A DNA stretch of 21,726 nucleotides, taken from positions 1 through 21,726 of the forward strand of contig PFPJ01000074.1 in assembly GCA_002792995.1 (NCBI GenBank), given 5' to 3'. This DNA comes from Candidatus Magasanikbacteria bacterium CG_4_10_14_0_2_um_filter_41_10 (GTDB lineage Bacteria; Patescibacteriota; Patescibacteriia; Magasanikbacterales; UBA922). This document shows, in pieces, positions 1 through 7,521 of this stretch (positions are counted from its first letter, which is position 1; every line of letters starts with the position of its first letter). The translations under genes were made by a program, and so were the position numbers. The notes beneath the pieces are model-generated. The model did no database searches and was not told where the DNA came from. It saw only the letters and a program-made list of their open reading frames with translations.

Positions 1-65
1 AACCATTCTTGTACTTCTTTTGCTTTTTCAGCATATTGCATGCTGTGGCAGAGTGCAATTTTCAT
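1..65 (-). CDS. 5' end of a truncated gene, possibly nucleoside 2-deoxyribosyltransferase-like
   Basis: An ATG at 65 opens a frame that runs to the left edge without a stop, giving 21 codons. The visible protein begins MKIALCHSMQYAEKAKEVQE. The start lies one base beyond the rnhA stop codon, so it is the next gene of the same minus-strand operon. The opening pattern (a short beta strand, then a Cys/Ser-containing turn with SMQ/SMxF, then a charged helix) resembles the N-terminus of small nucleoside 2-deoxyribosyltransferase-like proteins. Twenty-one residues are too few to assign a family, so the product is an inference. There is no Shine-Dalgarno sequence, as with nearly all neighbours. The remainder lies outside the window. 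Confidence 0.6.
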   Translation of the reverse strand, partial: MKIALCHSMQYAEKAKEVQEW

Positions 66-66
66 A

Positions 67-468
67 TTACCTTCGTGCATCAAGTATTTTATTCACCTCG
101 GCATCTGCTTCTTTATTTCCTGCGCGAAGGGTGTGCTTGATTGTTACTTTTTTGAACTGTTGCATCAGATTCCAGCATTTTAAAAAAAGAGGTTGGATAT
201 TTGGATGTTTTACTTTCCATCGTCTGTTGAGTTGCTCTACAACGAGTTTACTGTCAGCGATGAGAACAATTTCTGTTGCTCCCAGTTCTTTTGCTTTTGT
301 AAGAGCTGAAATCACTGCGGAATATTCTGCAAAATTATTTGTTTGAATACCAAGATATTCCCCGAATGCTGCAAGAATTTTTCCGGTATCATCTTTGATC
401 ACAATACCTGATGCCGAAGGGCCTGGATTGTTTCGAGATCCGCCGTCAGTGTGGAGAAATAATTTCAT
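67..468 (-). CDS. rnhA: Ribonuclease HI family protein
   Basis: A 133-residue protein of RNase H fold, expected to cut the RNA strand of RNA:DNA hybrids such as R-loops and primer remnants. The four acidic residues of the metal site can be placed: D8 in the HTDGG motif, E48 in NNFAEYSAV, D72 in IADSKLVVEQ and D122 in GNKEADAEVN. The turn NNPGPSASG follows the first motif, as in stand-alone bacterial RNase HI-like proteins that lack an N-terminal hybrid-binding domain. I chose the ATG at 468. An in-frame ATG at 573 would add 35 residues unlike the family and would overlap the end of recJ. The recJ stop is 19 bases upstream, so the two are probably co-transcribed. No SD sequence is visible. Whether it is called RnhA or a YpeP-like paralogue is open. 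Confidence 0.9.
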   Translation of the reverse strand: MKLFLHTDGGSRNNPGPSASGIVIKDDTGKILAAFGEYLGIQTNNFAEYSAVISALTKAKELGATEIVLIADSKLVVEQLNRRWKVKHPNIQPLFLKCWNLMQQFKKVTIKHTLRAGNKEADAEVNKILDARR

Positions 469-487
469 ATATAGAAGCTTAGAAGGT

Positions 488-2272
488 TTAGGATGCTTTC
501 TCAGCCTTCCTAATATCAGTAATTGTGAGTTGCAATTCACGATTGCCATTCCATTCATTGATGCCAATCTCACATACTATATCAACATGGTCACCAGCTT
601 TCAACATACGACCCCAATCATTGCCGTCGCCACGGTTTGTGTCAGCTAGCCCCCAGCCAATTGCTTTGTGCATTTTTTTTGAATGATGTTGGAGAACCAT
701 TTTTAAGTGACCCTTTGTTTTGCCAATTGATTGCATGGAAAAAATGGTGACATCTTTTGCAAGATACAGTGGTTTTGGATTTGCCTGACCAAATGGAGAA
801 AATTTTTCGAGGAGATCGTACAGATCCCAATGCACAGTATCCAAATCTATTTCTGCATCAATCAGCAGTTTTGGTGTCACGTCCATCCCATTGGTTTTTT
901 CTACAAATACGTCTGTCAGCGCTTGTTGAAATGCATCCTTCACATCTGGAGATGCGAGCGTAAAGCCACATGCCATAGGGTGGCCACCAAATTTATCAAA
1001 GAAGTGTGGCATCGATTGAATTGCTTCGATCATGTTGAATCCTTCTACACTTCGTCCTGATCCCATGATTCCTTCGCCATTACTCGTCATAGCTATCACG
1101 GGTTTGTCATAACGGCTTTTTATTCTACTTGCAACAAGTCCCACGACACCAGGATTCCAGCTTTCATGAAAGACAAATAATAATGGGGCATCCATCTGAG
1201 CGATTTCTACTTGTTTTGTTGCTTCGGTTACATACAGTTCTGTAATGGTTTGTCGTTCAATATTATTTTGATTGAGTTTGAATGCCAGATCGACTGCTTC
1301 TGTTGGACTTTGTGTGACAAACAGATTGTAGGCAACATTAGCGTGGTCCATGCGTCCTGCAGCATTGATCCACGGTGCGATTCTAAATCCGATAGTTTCT
1401 TCGGTAATGGGATATTTGAGCGATCCATCATTGTGCATGATCCCAGCTTCAAGAAGGAGTTTTTTGAGACCAATTCGTTTTGCTTTATTCATCACGATAA
1501 GTCCATATTTTGTGAGTGTGCGTGATTCCCCGAGAATCGGTACCATATCTGCAACCGTTGCAATAGCAACCATATCAAGTAACCATTTTTCTGCTGATTC
1601 GCGTGGTTCACCATTTGGCAACACTTCTTGTTCATCGGCATAGGCTTTGAACATGGCTTGTGCTACTTTAAACGCAACAGCACCACCTGCAAGTGTTTTA
1701 TCTGGATACGGTTCTCCTTCTATTTTTGGATGGATAATTGCGTGTGCGGCTGGAAGGATTGCAGGGATAGAGTGATGATCAGTGATAATCACATCGACAC
1801 CAAGTTCATTTGCGAGGGCAACTTCTGGTGTGTTACTGATACCACAATCGCAGGTGATAATGAGTGTAGTTCCTTGTTCATGAAGGTGTTTGACTGTATT
1901 CATGTTGAGTCCATATCCTTCTGTTTCACGATGAGGAATATAGACATCGGTATTGGTGTAACCAACAGTTCGAAACATTGTTGTCAAAATCGTGGCACCA
2001 GATACACCATCTGCATCATAATCGCCATGCACCGTAATACGTTCGTTTTTCTCTATAGCAATTTTCATTCTTGCAATTGCTTTTTCCATATCTTGAAAAA
2101 GATATGGATCATGCACATCACGACTATAATCAGGACCTAGGAAAATATCGATATCTTCTTGTTGTGTCAACTTTCTGTGAAATAACAAAGTGGCCACAAT
2201 GGGTGGCAGTTCTGGATGTTCTTCAAAAAATGATTGTGGAGGAGTCTCAAGAACGGACCATTGTTTTTCCAT
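488..2272 (-). CDS. recJ: Single-stranded-DNA-specific exonuclease RecJ
   Basis: A 594-residue DHH-family 5'-3' single-strand DNA exonuclease used in recombination and mismatch or base-excision repair in the cytoplasm. The metal-binding motifs are present in order: VHGDYDADGVSG at about 81-92, TCDCGIS at about 140-146, TDHHS at 164-168 (the DHH motif), and the DHHA1 signature FGGHPMACGF near residue 430. A C-terminal OB-like domain follows, ending in LQLTITDIRKAEKAS. Length is normal for RecJ. The ATG at 2272 lies three bases after the upstream membrane-protein stop, with no room for an SD site. This implies translational coupling or leader-independent initiation. It is in the middle of the lepA-to-rnhA transcription unit, directly before RNase HI. 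Confidence 0.97.
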   Translation of the reverse strand: MEKQWSVLETPPQSFFEEHPELPPIVATLLFHRKLTQQEDIDIFLGPDYSRDVHDPYLFQDMEKAIARMKIAIEKNERITVHGDYDADGVSGATILTTMFRTVGYTNTDVYIPHRETEGYGLNMNTVKHLHEQGTTLIITCDCGISNTPEVALANELGVDVIITDHHSIPAILPAAHAIIHPKIEGEPYPDKTLAGGAVAFKVAQAMFKAYADEQEVLPNGEPRESAEKWLLDMVAIATVADMVPILGESRTLTKYGLIVMNKAKRIGLKKLLLEAGIMHNDGSLKYPITEETIGFRIAPWINAAGRMDHANVAYNLFVTQSPTEAVDLAFKLNQNNIERQTITELYVTEATKQVEIAQMDAPLLFVFHESWNPGVVGLVASRIKSRYDKPVIAMTSNGEGIMGSGRSVEGFNMIEAIQSMPHFFDKFGGHPMACGFTLASPDVKDAFQQALTDVFVEKTNGMDVTPKLLIDAEIDLDTVHWDLYDLLEKFSPFGQANPKPLYLAKDVTIFSMQSIGKTKGHLKMVLQHHSKKMHKAIGWGLADTNRGDGNDWGRMLKAGDHVDIVCEIGINEWNGNRELQLTITDIRKAEKAS

Positions 2273-2275
2273 ATA

Positions 2276-2668
2276 TTATATAAAATCCCAATATGAATCA
2301 GCCAAAAAGATAGTGAAGACGATAAAGGTGATATCAATGCTATAAAAGCGTGTAAGGTTCACCGGTTCAAGTTGATACATGATAATGGCAATACCCAGAA
2401 GCATCCAGTGGATGATAGGGCGTTTGAGTGGTGAAATTCGTTCTTTTGTTGGAATGTGTGTTCTCAGTCTGAGACACCACAGTGTATAGATGGCTGTCCA
2501 TGGTGCAACAAAAAACCATTGATAGGTTGCCATATCAAATCTATAGTAGTCGATAATAAGAAAGTATGCAAAAAAAAGAAAAAATCCAAAGAAAAAAAGA
2601 AAGATAATTTCTAGTTGATATATATGATGAGGATGGAGTCCATCATGTGATTTTTGAAAAGATGCCAT
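2276..2668 (-). CDS. Four-helix integral membrane protein, family not recognised
   Basis: I do not recognise this 130-residue protein. It has about four hydrophobic stretches, at roughly residues 19-39, 48-64, 85-100 and 112-127. They are separated by short polar loops, including a basic loop (RLRTHIPTKERISPLKRP) that would face the cytoplasm by the positive-inside rule. It is rich in Phe, Tyr and Trp. I chose the ATG at 2668. A TTG at 2677 would add three residues and overlap the TGA of the preceding peptide gene, so it is a possible coupled start. It sits between a 32-residue membrane peptide and recJ in a tight operon, and nothing in its sequence suggests a catalytic role. Confidence 0.75.
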   Translation of the reverse strand: MASFQKSHDGLHPHHIYQLEIIFLFFFGFFLFFAYFLIIDYYRFDMATYQWFFVAPWTAIYTLWCLRLRTHIPTKERISPLKRPIIHWMLLGIAIIMYQLEPVNLTRFYSIDITFIVFTIFLADSYWDFI

Positions 2669-2673
2669 GCGTA

Positions 2674-2772
2674 TCAACTATAAAATGCTGGTAATATAGA
2701 AAAAAAAATCATACTTAGTATAGCAATTACTGAAATAATGATCCATGAAACGCGCAGATGTTTATGTCGCAT
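2674..2772 (-). CDS. Tiny single-pass membrane peptide (32 aa)
   Basis: A short frame opens with ATG at 2772 and closes with TGA at 2674-2676. It encodes 32 residues: a basic head (MRHKHLRVSW) followed by a strongly hydrophobic stretch (IIISVIAILSMIFFSILPAF) that would form one transmembrane helix. It lies 17 bases after the asparaginase stop. Its TGA abuts the alternative TTG start of the next membrane protein, so it exactly fills an otherwise unexplained gap in a compact operon. A basic head followed by one helix is typical of real small membrane proteins. With only 33 codons, a chance frame cannot be excluded. Function is unknown. Confidence 0.55.
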   Translation of the reverse strand: MRHKHLRVSWIIISVIAILSMIFFSILPAFYS

Positions 2773-2789
2773 ATGTATGTCATTATAAA

Positions 2790-3275
2790 TTACAATTCTT
2801 CAAACACTCCAGTTTTTTTATTTTTTTGAACATTTGACCATTGGAAGTATCGTCCGTTCATTGCAATATAGACACCGTACTCAAGAGTCTGTGTGAAGGC
2901 AAGGGCACTGCCAAGATTAAACAGCCCATCAGAACTCCCAAAGGTATATGGAATCATGGCACCCGTGAGGACAATTGTTTTGTCTGTGATATGTGATGCG
3001 AGGAGTTGCGCTGTCTCTACCATCGTGTCTGTCCCGTGTGTGATAAGAATTTTTTCTGCGTCAGTTTTTTGACAATGATCTAAAATGAGGTGTCTATCTT
3101 CACGTGTAATGTGTAGACTGTCAACCATCATCAGTGTCCGTATATCGATGTCTACTTTTGAACGTCCTTTTTGAAGCATGTCTTGGATATGTGTATCGTG
3201 GAACACAAGTTCTCCCGTGAGTTCGTCATACTCCTTGTCAAAGGTGCCTCCTGTCACAAATAGTTTTATATTCAT
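2790..3275 (-). CDS. Single-domain asparaginase (N-terminal domain only)
   Basis: A 161-residue protein matching only the N-terminal domain of type I/II L-asparaginases, which are usually about 320-350 residues. The domain's active-site residues are recognisable: T11 in VTGGT, the DS pair at 52-53, T82-D83 in HGTDTM, and K99 just before the IVLTGAM strand. SSDGLFNL, also conserved in the family, follows. The frame stops cleanly with TAA after GVFEEL, and lepA lies on the other side, so this is not a recent frameshift visible here. The C-terminal domain, which contributes to the neighbour's active site in classical tetramers, is absent. Asparagine or glutamine amide hydrolysis is expected from the family. 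Real substrate and oligomeric state are open. It lies 22 bases after lepA in the same unit. Confidence 0.88.
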   Translation of the reverse strand: MNIKLFVTGGTFDKEYDELTGELVFHDTHIQDMLQKGRSKVDIDIRTLMMVDSLHITREDRHLILDHCQKTDAEKILITHGTDTMVETAQLLASHITDKTIVLTGAMIPYTFGSSDGLFNLGSALAFTQTLEYGVYIAMNGRYFQWSNVQKNKKTGVFEEL

Positions 3276-3297
3276 ATTGATGAGATTAGATAGATAG

Positions 3298-5088
3298 TTA
3301 TCGTTTGAGTACCGCGAGATAGGCTTCTGTGGGAATATCCACTTTTCCTTTTCCCATTTCCATCATTTTCTTTTTCCCTTTCTTTTGTTTTTCAAGAAGT
3401 TTTCGTTTTCTCGTGACGTCACCACCATACAGTTTTGCAGTGACATCTTTTCTCATCGCAGATATTTTTTCTCCGGCAATGACTTTTCCTCCAATGGTTG
3501 CTTGTATTTTGATAACAAATTGTTGGCGGGGGAGGGTGTCTTTGAGTGAGTTTACAATTTTTTTGCCAACGCTATGTGCTTGATCTCGCCATACGAGGAG
3601 TGACAATGCTTCGACTGTTTCCTCGGCAATCATAATATCCATTTTTACCACATCTGCTTTTCGATAATCTTTGAAATCATAGTTCATCGACGCATATCCA
3701 CTTGAGACACTTTTGAGCTTATCATAAAAATCTGTGATAAGCGATGCAAGAGGTATGTGATAGTGGAGCATTGCACGTTGTTGTGTTCCTGTACTCAGAT
3801 ATTCGGTATTCAAATATATTCCTTTTCTTTCTGCAACAAGTCCCATGACATTTCCGATAAATGCATCTGGTACAATAATATCTACCGTCATCCAGGGTTC
3901 TTCGATATGTTCGATTTGTTGGACATCGGGAAGATCTTGGGGGCTTTTGATAGTGAGTTCATCCCCATTTGTTTTGAAAATATGGTAGGCGACACTTGGT
4001 ACCGTAGCAATGATATCAATCTCAAATTCACGTCGGAGGCGTTCTTGAAAAATCTCTAGATGAAGCATGCCGAGGAATCCACAGCGAAATCCAAATCCAA
4101 GTGCCTGTGAATGTTCGGGTTCAAAAAAGAGAGAAGAATCATTGAGTTTCAATTTATCCATTGCATCTCTGAGTTCACTGTAGACATCTCCTTCATTTGG
4201 AAAAATTCCAGCAAAGACCATGGGCTTTACTTCCTTATAACCGGGAAGTTGTGTTTCTGCTTGCTGCTTTTCTAGTGTGATCGTATCACCGACACGGACG
4301 TCGCCAATTTCTTTGAGTCCACTGACAACAAATCCTGTTTGTCCATTTTCGAGGATGCCATCAGATACCATTTGTGGGGCGTAGTGACCAATGTCGAGTA
4401 CTTCTCCTGATGATTGGCTTCCCATGAATTTAATTTTGTCTCCTTTTTTGAGTTCACCATCTGTCATTCTCACTGATGCGATGACACCACGATAATCATC
4501 AAAAAAAGAATCAAAAATAAGTGCTCTTGTGCGAGACATTTTTGTATCTACTGGTGGTGGCACAAGTGTTATGACGGATGCCAGCACTTCAGGAACACCT
4601 TCTCCTGTTTTTCCAGAACAACTCAGGATGTCTTCACGTTTGCATCCGATAAGATGAATAATTTCTTCGGCTACTTTTTCTGGATTTGCATTGGGCAGAT
4701 CGATTTTATTCATGACAGGAATGATCGTGAGATTTTGTTCCACCGCCAAGTACAAGTTTGCAATCGTTTGCGCTTGTACGCCTTGGCTTGCGTCAACAAG
4801 AAGAATAGCACCTTCGACCGCAGCGAGGGAGCGTGATACCTCATAGGAAAAATCTACGTGACCAGGGGTGTCAATCAGATTCAAAACATATCCTTGGTAG
4901 TTCATCCGTACTGGTTGCAGTTTGATCGTGATGCCACGTTCTTGTTCGATATCCATGGTATCGAGCAGTTGGTTTTTCATGTGTCGTTTGTCGATCGTGC
5001 CAGTAACTTCAAGAAACCGATCCGCAAGGGTCGATTTACCATGGTCGATATGGGCGATGATACAAAAATTTCGGATCTTATTTGTCAT
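3298..5088 (-). CDS. lepA: Elongation factor 4 (LepA), ribosome-associated GTPase
   Basis: A 596-residue translational GTPase of the LepA/EF4 family, which binds the ribosome and is linked to translation efficiency or back-translocation under stress and to ribosome assembly. The GTPase motifs are present: AHIDHGKST at residues 12-20 (G1), the switch region with ERGITIK, DTPGHVDFS (G3) and MNKIDLP (G4). The LepA-specific C-terminal domain follows, with the lysine-rich KKGKKKMMEMGKGKVDIP tail. I chose the ATG at 5088, giving the canonical MTNKIRNFCIIAHIDHGKS start. The frame is open to an ATG at 5130, which would lie in the promoter's -35 element. A -35/-10 pair at 5102-5130 leaves a leader of only about 6-7 nucleotides. 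LepA is first in the leftward operon. Confidence 0.98.
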   Translation of the reverse strand: MTNKIRNFCIIAHIDHGKSTLADRFLEVTGTIDKRHMKNQLLDTMDIEQERGITIKLQPVRMNYQGYVLNLIDTPGHVDFSYEVSRSLAAVEGAILLVDASQGVQAQTIANLYLAVEQNLTIIPVMNKIDLPNANPEKVAEEIIHLIGCKREDILSCSGKTGEGVPEVLASVITLVPPPVDTKMSRTRALIFDSFFDDYRGVIASVRMTDGELKKGDKIKFMGSQSSGEVLDIGHYAPQMVSDGILENGQTGFVVSGLKEIGDVRVGDTITLEKQQAETQLPGYKEVKPMVFAGIFPNEGDVYSELRDAMDKLKLNDSSLFFEPEHSQALGFGFRCGFLGMLHLEIFQERLRREFEIDIIATVPSVAYHIFKTNGDELTIKSPQDLPDVQQIEHIEEPWMTVDIIVPDAFIGNVMGLVAERKGIYLNTEYLSTGTQQRAMLHYHIPLASLITDFYDKLKSVSSGYASMNYDFKDYRKADVVKMDIMIAEETVEALSLLVWRDQAHSVGKKIVNSLKDTLPRQQFVIKIQATIGGKVIAGEKISAMRKDVTAKLYGGDVTRKRKLLEKQKKGKKKMMEMGKGKVDIPTEAYLAVLKR

Positions 5089-5101
5089 AGAATATGGGCG
5101 T

Positions 5102-5130
5102 AGTGTAGCGGATTTTTGTCTTTTTAGCAA
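5102..5130 (-). promoter_or_regulatory. Predicted sigma-70-type promoter of the lepA operon
   Basis: Read on the minus strand: -35 TTGCTA (5125-5130), a 17-base spacer, and -10 TACACT (5102-5107). It lies between the terminator of the upstream unit and lepA. The expected transcription start, about 5095, is only some 6-7 bases before the ATG at 5088, so the mRNA would be nearly leaderless. The same -10 hexamer and the same 17-base spacing occur in the lipoprotein promoter at 13629-13657. Confidence 0.55.
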
Positions 5131-5157
5131 GGGGGAGAAGAGTCATTCATAAAAAAT

Positions 5158-5181
5158 AAAAACGCCTGTACAGACGTTTTT
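5158..5181 (-). terminator. Rho-independent terminator after the methyltransferase gene
   Basis: An inverted repeat with AAAAACG at 5158-5164 and CGTTTTT at 5175-5181, plus extra inner pairs. On the minus strand it is followed by a run of T residues (5149-5160). It lies about 30 bases beyond the stop of the methyltransferase gene and immediately upstream of the lepA promoter, so it separates the two units. Confidence 0.8.
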
Positions 5182-5209
5182 ATTGCATAAATTATTTCCC
5201 AATGCTGAG

Positions 5210-5887
5210 TTATTTGTGTGCAGTGATGTGTATGCCAGCTCCCCAGAAGGTATCCAACATTTTTCCTATAGGAAGCGTGATCATCCAGATTGGAAATAGA
5301 TATTTCAATCTTGTTTGAAATAAATTTGTTCGAAACAGTTGATAGAAAAGAAGAAGGGGTAGCGGAAGTATTTGTTGATAATAGGTATTTCGTATGCATG
5401 GTGCATTGCGTTTGAAAAGAGATTTCAGTTCAAAATAGAGTGAGGCATTCCATCGATATGTTCGTATGTTGGTCCATCCGTATGATGCTAGTTCTTGTAC
5501 GAGTTCTTCTCCTGAAAAAAAATGACGATGTCCAATTTCTTCCCAATAGGTAGATCGTATCGCAAGTAATTTTTTTTCTGATGCGATATATGGCGTGGTC
5601 AATAAAAGAGTTGGAGATCCGGGTATTGTTGATATATTTTTGATAAGTTGTTTCCAGTCAGAGACATGTTCGATGACCTCCGTACAAATAATGTTCGTGA
5701 TATCAGTAAACTTAGAAAGATCAACACTGGTAATGTCTCCTACAAAAAATGTACCATTGGGCATTTGTTTTTTACAGGTCGCAATATTTTCTTCATCGAT
5801 ATCAACCCCAATAACTGCATTTCCTTTCTTGTAATGAGGAAGCAGTTCGTTGCCAGTTCCACAGCCTAAATCAAGTATTGTTATCAT
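5210..5887 (-). CDS. Class I SAM-dependent methyltransferase
   Basis: A 225-residue small methyltransferase. SAM-binding motif I (ILDLGCGTGNE) starts at residue 4, followed by the acidic motif II GVDIDEEN near residue 30 and a Methyltransf_11/23-like core (FVGDITSVDLS, then CTEVIEHVSDW). Its unusual feature is that motif I sits at the extreme N-terminus, with no leading helix. The C-terminal third is hydrophobic (LPLPLLLFYQLF and FPIWMITLPIGKM), suggesting membrane association. I chose the ATG at 5887, four bases after the murJ stop. An ATG at 5911 would add eight residues and overlap murJ by 20 bases, and is possible. It is last in the operon, before a strong terminator. The acceptor substrate is unknown; its place beside murJ hints at an envelope lipid or quinone-like molecule, which is only inference. 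Confidence 0.9.
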   Translation of the reverse strand: MITILDLGCGTGNELLPHYKKGNAVIGVDIDEENIATCKKQMPNGTFFVGDITSVDLSKFTDITNIICTEVIEHVSDWKQLIKNISTIPGSPTLLLTTPYIASEKKLLAIRSTYWEEIGHRHFFSGEELVQELASYGWTNIRTYRWNASLYFELKSLFKRNAPCIRNTYYQQILPLPLLLFYQLFRTNLFQTRLKYLFPIWMITLPIGKMLDTFWGAGIHITAHK

Positions 5888-5891
5888 AATA

Positions 5892-7505
5892 TTATATTTC
5901 GTCTGGTTCATTGACCGTCGCTTCCACAGAAGAAAGTTTGAGCCATTTTTTGGTAAAGCTTTTTCGAATCAAATGGATTTCACTTACTTGGAGTAGCCAT
6001 GTGAGTACAATGTATACAGCAATTCCTACGATGCCCGCACCAAGACCTTGAAGAAAAATTCCCCAGAGTCTTGTCATGTCAACCAGATGGGAGAGCGGCT
6101 CTTTTAGATATTGGACGACAATAGCCATGATGGTCGCTGCAAACGATATTTTTCCCAAAAAAAGAAGCAAGGGACCTTCATGCATACTCCCCACTCTATG
6201 GTGAAGAGACATCCACATGAGTGCAACCTGACATATTGCTGCGATACTCATCGCCAAAGCAAGTCCCTTTACCCCATAGAGATCTTTGAGGAATATTGCC
6301 GCAAGCACATTGATCAAAAGACTCGAAATACTGATAAGCAGAGGTGTCCATGTGTCTTGCAGTGCATAAAATCCACGAGCCAAGAGTGGAATGAGCGCTT
6401 GTGCAAATAAGGATATAGAAAAAAATGCCAGGGTATCTGCTGTCATGATTGTATCATTCCAATCAAATGCACCACTACCAAATACGGTACGCACGATTTG
6501 TGCTCTGAGGACGAGAAAGAGAATACTCATCGGAAGGATAAAAAATAAAATTTGTCGTGCTGTCCGAATGAGTTCGTTTACCATGGTATCTTTTTTTTGT
6601 TTTGCGGCGAGTTCCGAGAGTGCGGGAAAGGCGGCGATGGCAAAAGAAATACCAATAATGCCAACAGGAAAATATTGGAGGTTGTTGGCAAAGTTGAAAA
6701 TGGCAATACTACCACCTCCAAGCGTAGATGCAAATATGGTAATGATAATGAGGTTTATTTGAAACGTGGCGAGACCAAGTGTTCGTGGTATCATCATTTT
6801 CCATATTTTTTTGACAAACATGTTGCTGATATCCATGACTGGTGTATATCGGAATCCCAATTTGAAGAGTGTTGGCAATTGAATCATGAGATGGAGAACT
6901 GCTCCAAGAATAACACCATATGCAAGGCCTTCTACTCCAAATCGTGGCACAAAGAAAATTGCACCTATGATAATACCCAGATTGTACATGATTGGGGTAA
7001 GACTATAGATAAAAAATGATTTGAATGATTGCAAGACTCCACTCACCAAACTACTGATACCTAAGATGATAGGGCTCACGAGCATGATTCGTGATAGGAG
7101 AATTGTCATTGTCTGTTTGCTCTCATCAAATCCAGGCACAATGTGTTGGGTAATGAATGGAGTAAAGATAAAGAGAATTGCACAGACGACAAGTGATCCA
7201 ATCGCGAGAATATTGAGAACACTGTTTGTGACAAGCCATGCTTCTTTTTTATTTTTTTCTTTCAATTCAAGAAAAATAGGAATAAATCCAGCCGACAGGG
7301 CTCCTACAATGAGTAAATTGTAGACTAAGTCGGGAGTACGGAATGCTGCATAATACGTATCAAGGACATCTCCTGCACCAAACTGATGTGCAAAAATGCG
7401 ATCTCGAACGATGCCGATAATACGACTCAAAAAAGACGCAGACCCGAGGATGATGGCAGCGCCCGTGATGGATGATTCTGTATTGCTGAAGAGTCGTTTG
7501 ATCAT
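5892..7505 (-). CDS. murJ: Lipid II flippase MurJ (MviN family)
   Basis: A 537-residue polytopic membrane protein of the MVF/MOP superfamily, which moves lipid II across the cytoplasmic membrane during peptidoglycan synthesis. The MurJ N-terminus is clear: AAIILGSASFLSRIIGIVRD with the conserved Arg residues, FGAGDVLDTYYAAFRTPD, and NLLIVGALSAGFIPIF. About fourteen hydrophobic segments follow. The sequence LLARGFYALQDTWTP is the family signature in the second half. Length is normal for MurJ. The ATG at 7505 follows the corA stop by 16 bases, and the gene ends four bases before the chosen methyltransferase start, so it is an internal gene of the operon promoted near 9150. No SD sequence is seen. 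Its presence shows that the host makes a murein wall. Confidence 0.96.
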   Translation of the reverse strand: MIKRLFSNTESSITGAAIILGSASFLSRIIGIVRDRIFAHQFGAGDVLDTYYAAFRTPDLVYNLLIVGALSAGFIPIFLELKEKNKKEAWLVTNSVLNILAIGSLVVCAILFIFTPFITQHIVPGFDESKQTMTILLSRIMLVSPIILGISSLVSGVLQSFKSFFIYSLTPIMYNLGIIIGAIFFVPRFGVEGLAYGVILGAVLHLMIQLPTLFKLGFRYTPVMDISNMFVKKIWKMMIPRTLGLATFQINLIIITIFASTLGGGSIAIFNFANNLQYFPVGIIGISFAIAAFPALSELAAKQKKDTMVNELIRTARQILFFILPMSILFLVLRAQIVRTVFGSGAFDWNDTIMTADTLAFFSISLFAQALIPLLARGFYALQDTWTPLLISISSLLINVLAAIFLKDLYGVKGLALAMSIAAICQVALMWMSLHHRVGSMHEGPLLLFLGKISFAATIMAIVVQYLKEPLSHLVDMTRLWGIFLQGLGAGIVGIAVYIVLTWLLQVSEIHLIRKSFTKKWLKLSSVEATVNEPDEI

Positions 7506-7521
7506 GAAAACAAGTATCCCG

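Noticed and set aside
67..573. Longer RNase HI start at 573
   Set aside because: It would overlap recJ by 86 bases, and the extra 35 residues do not belong to the RNase H fold. The ATG at 468 gives the family start.
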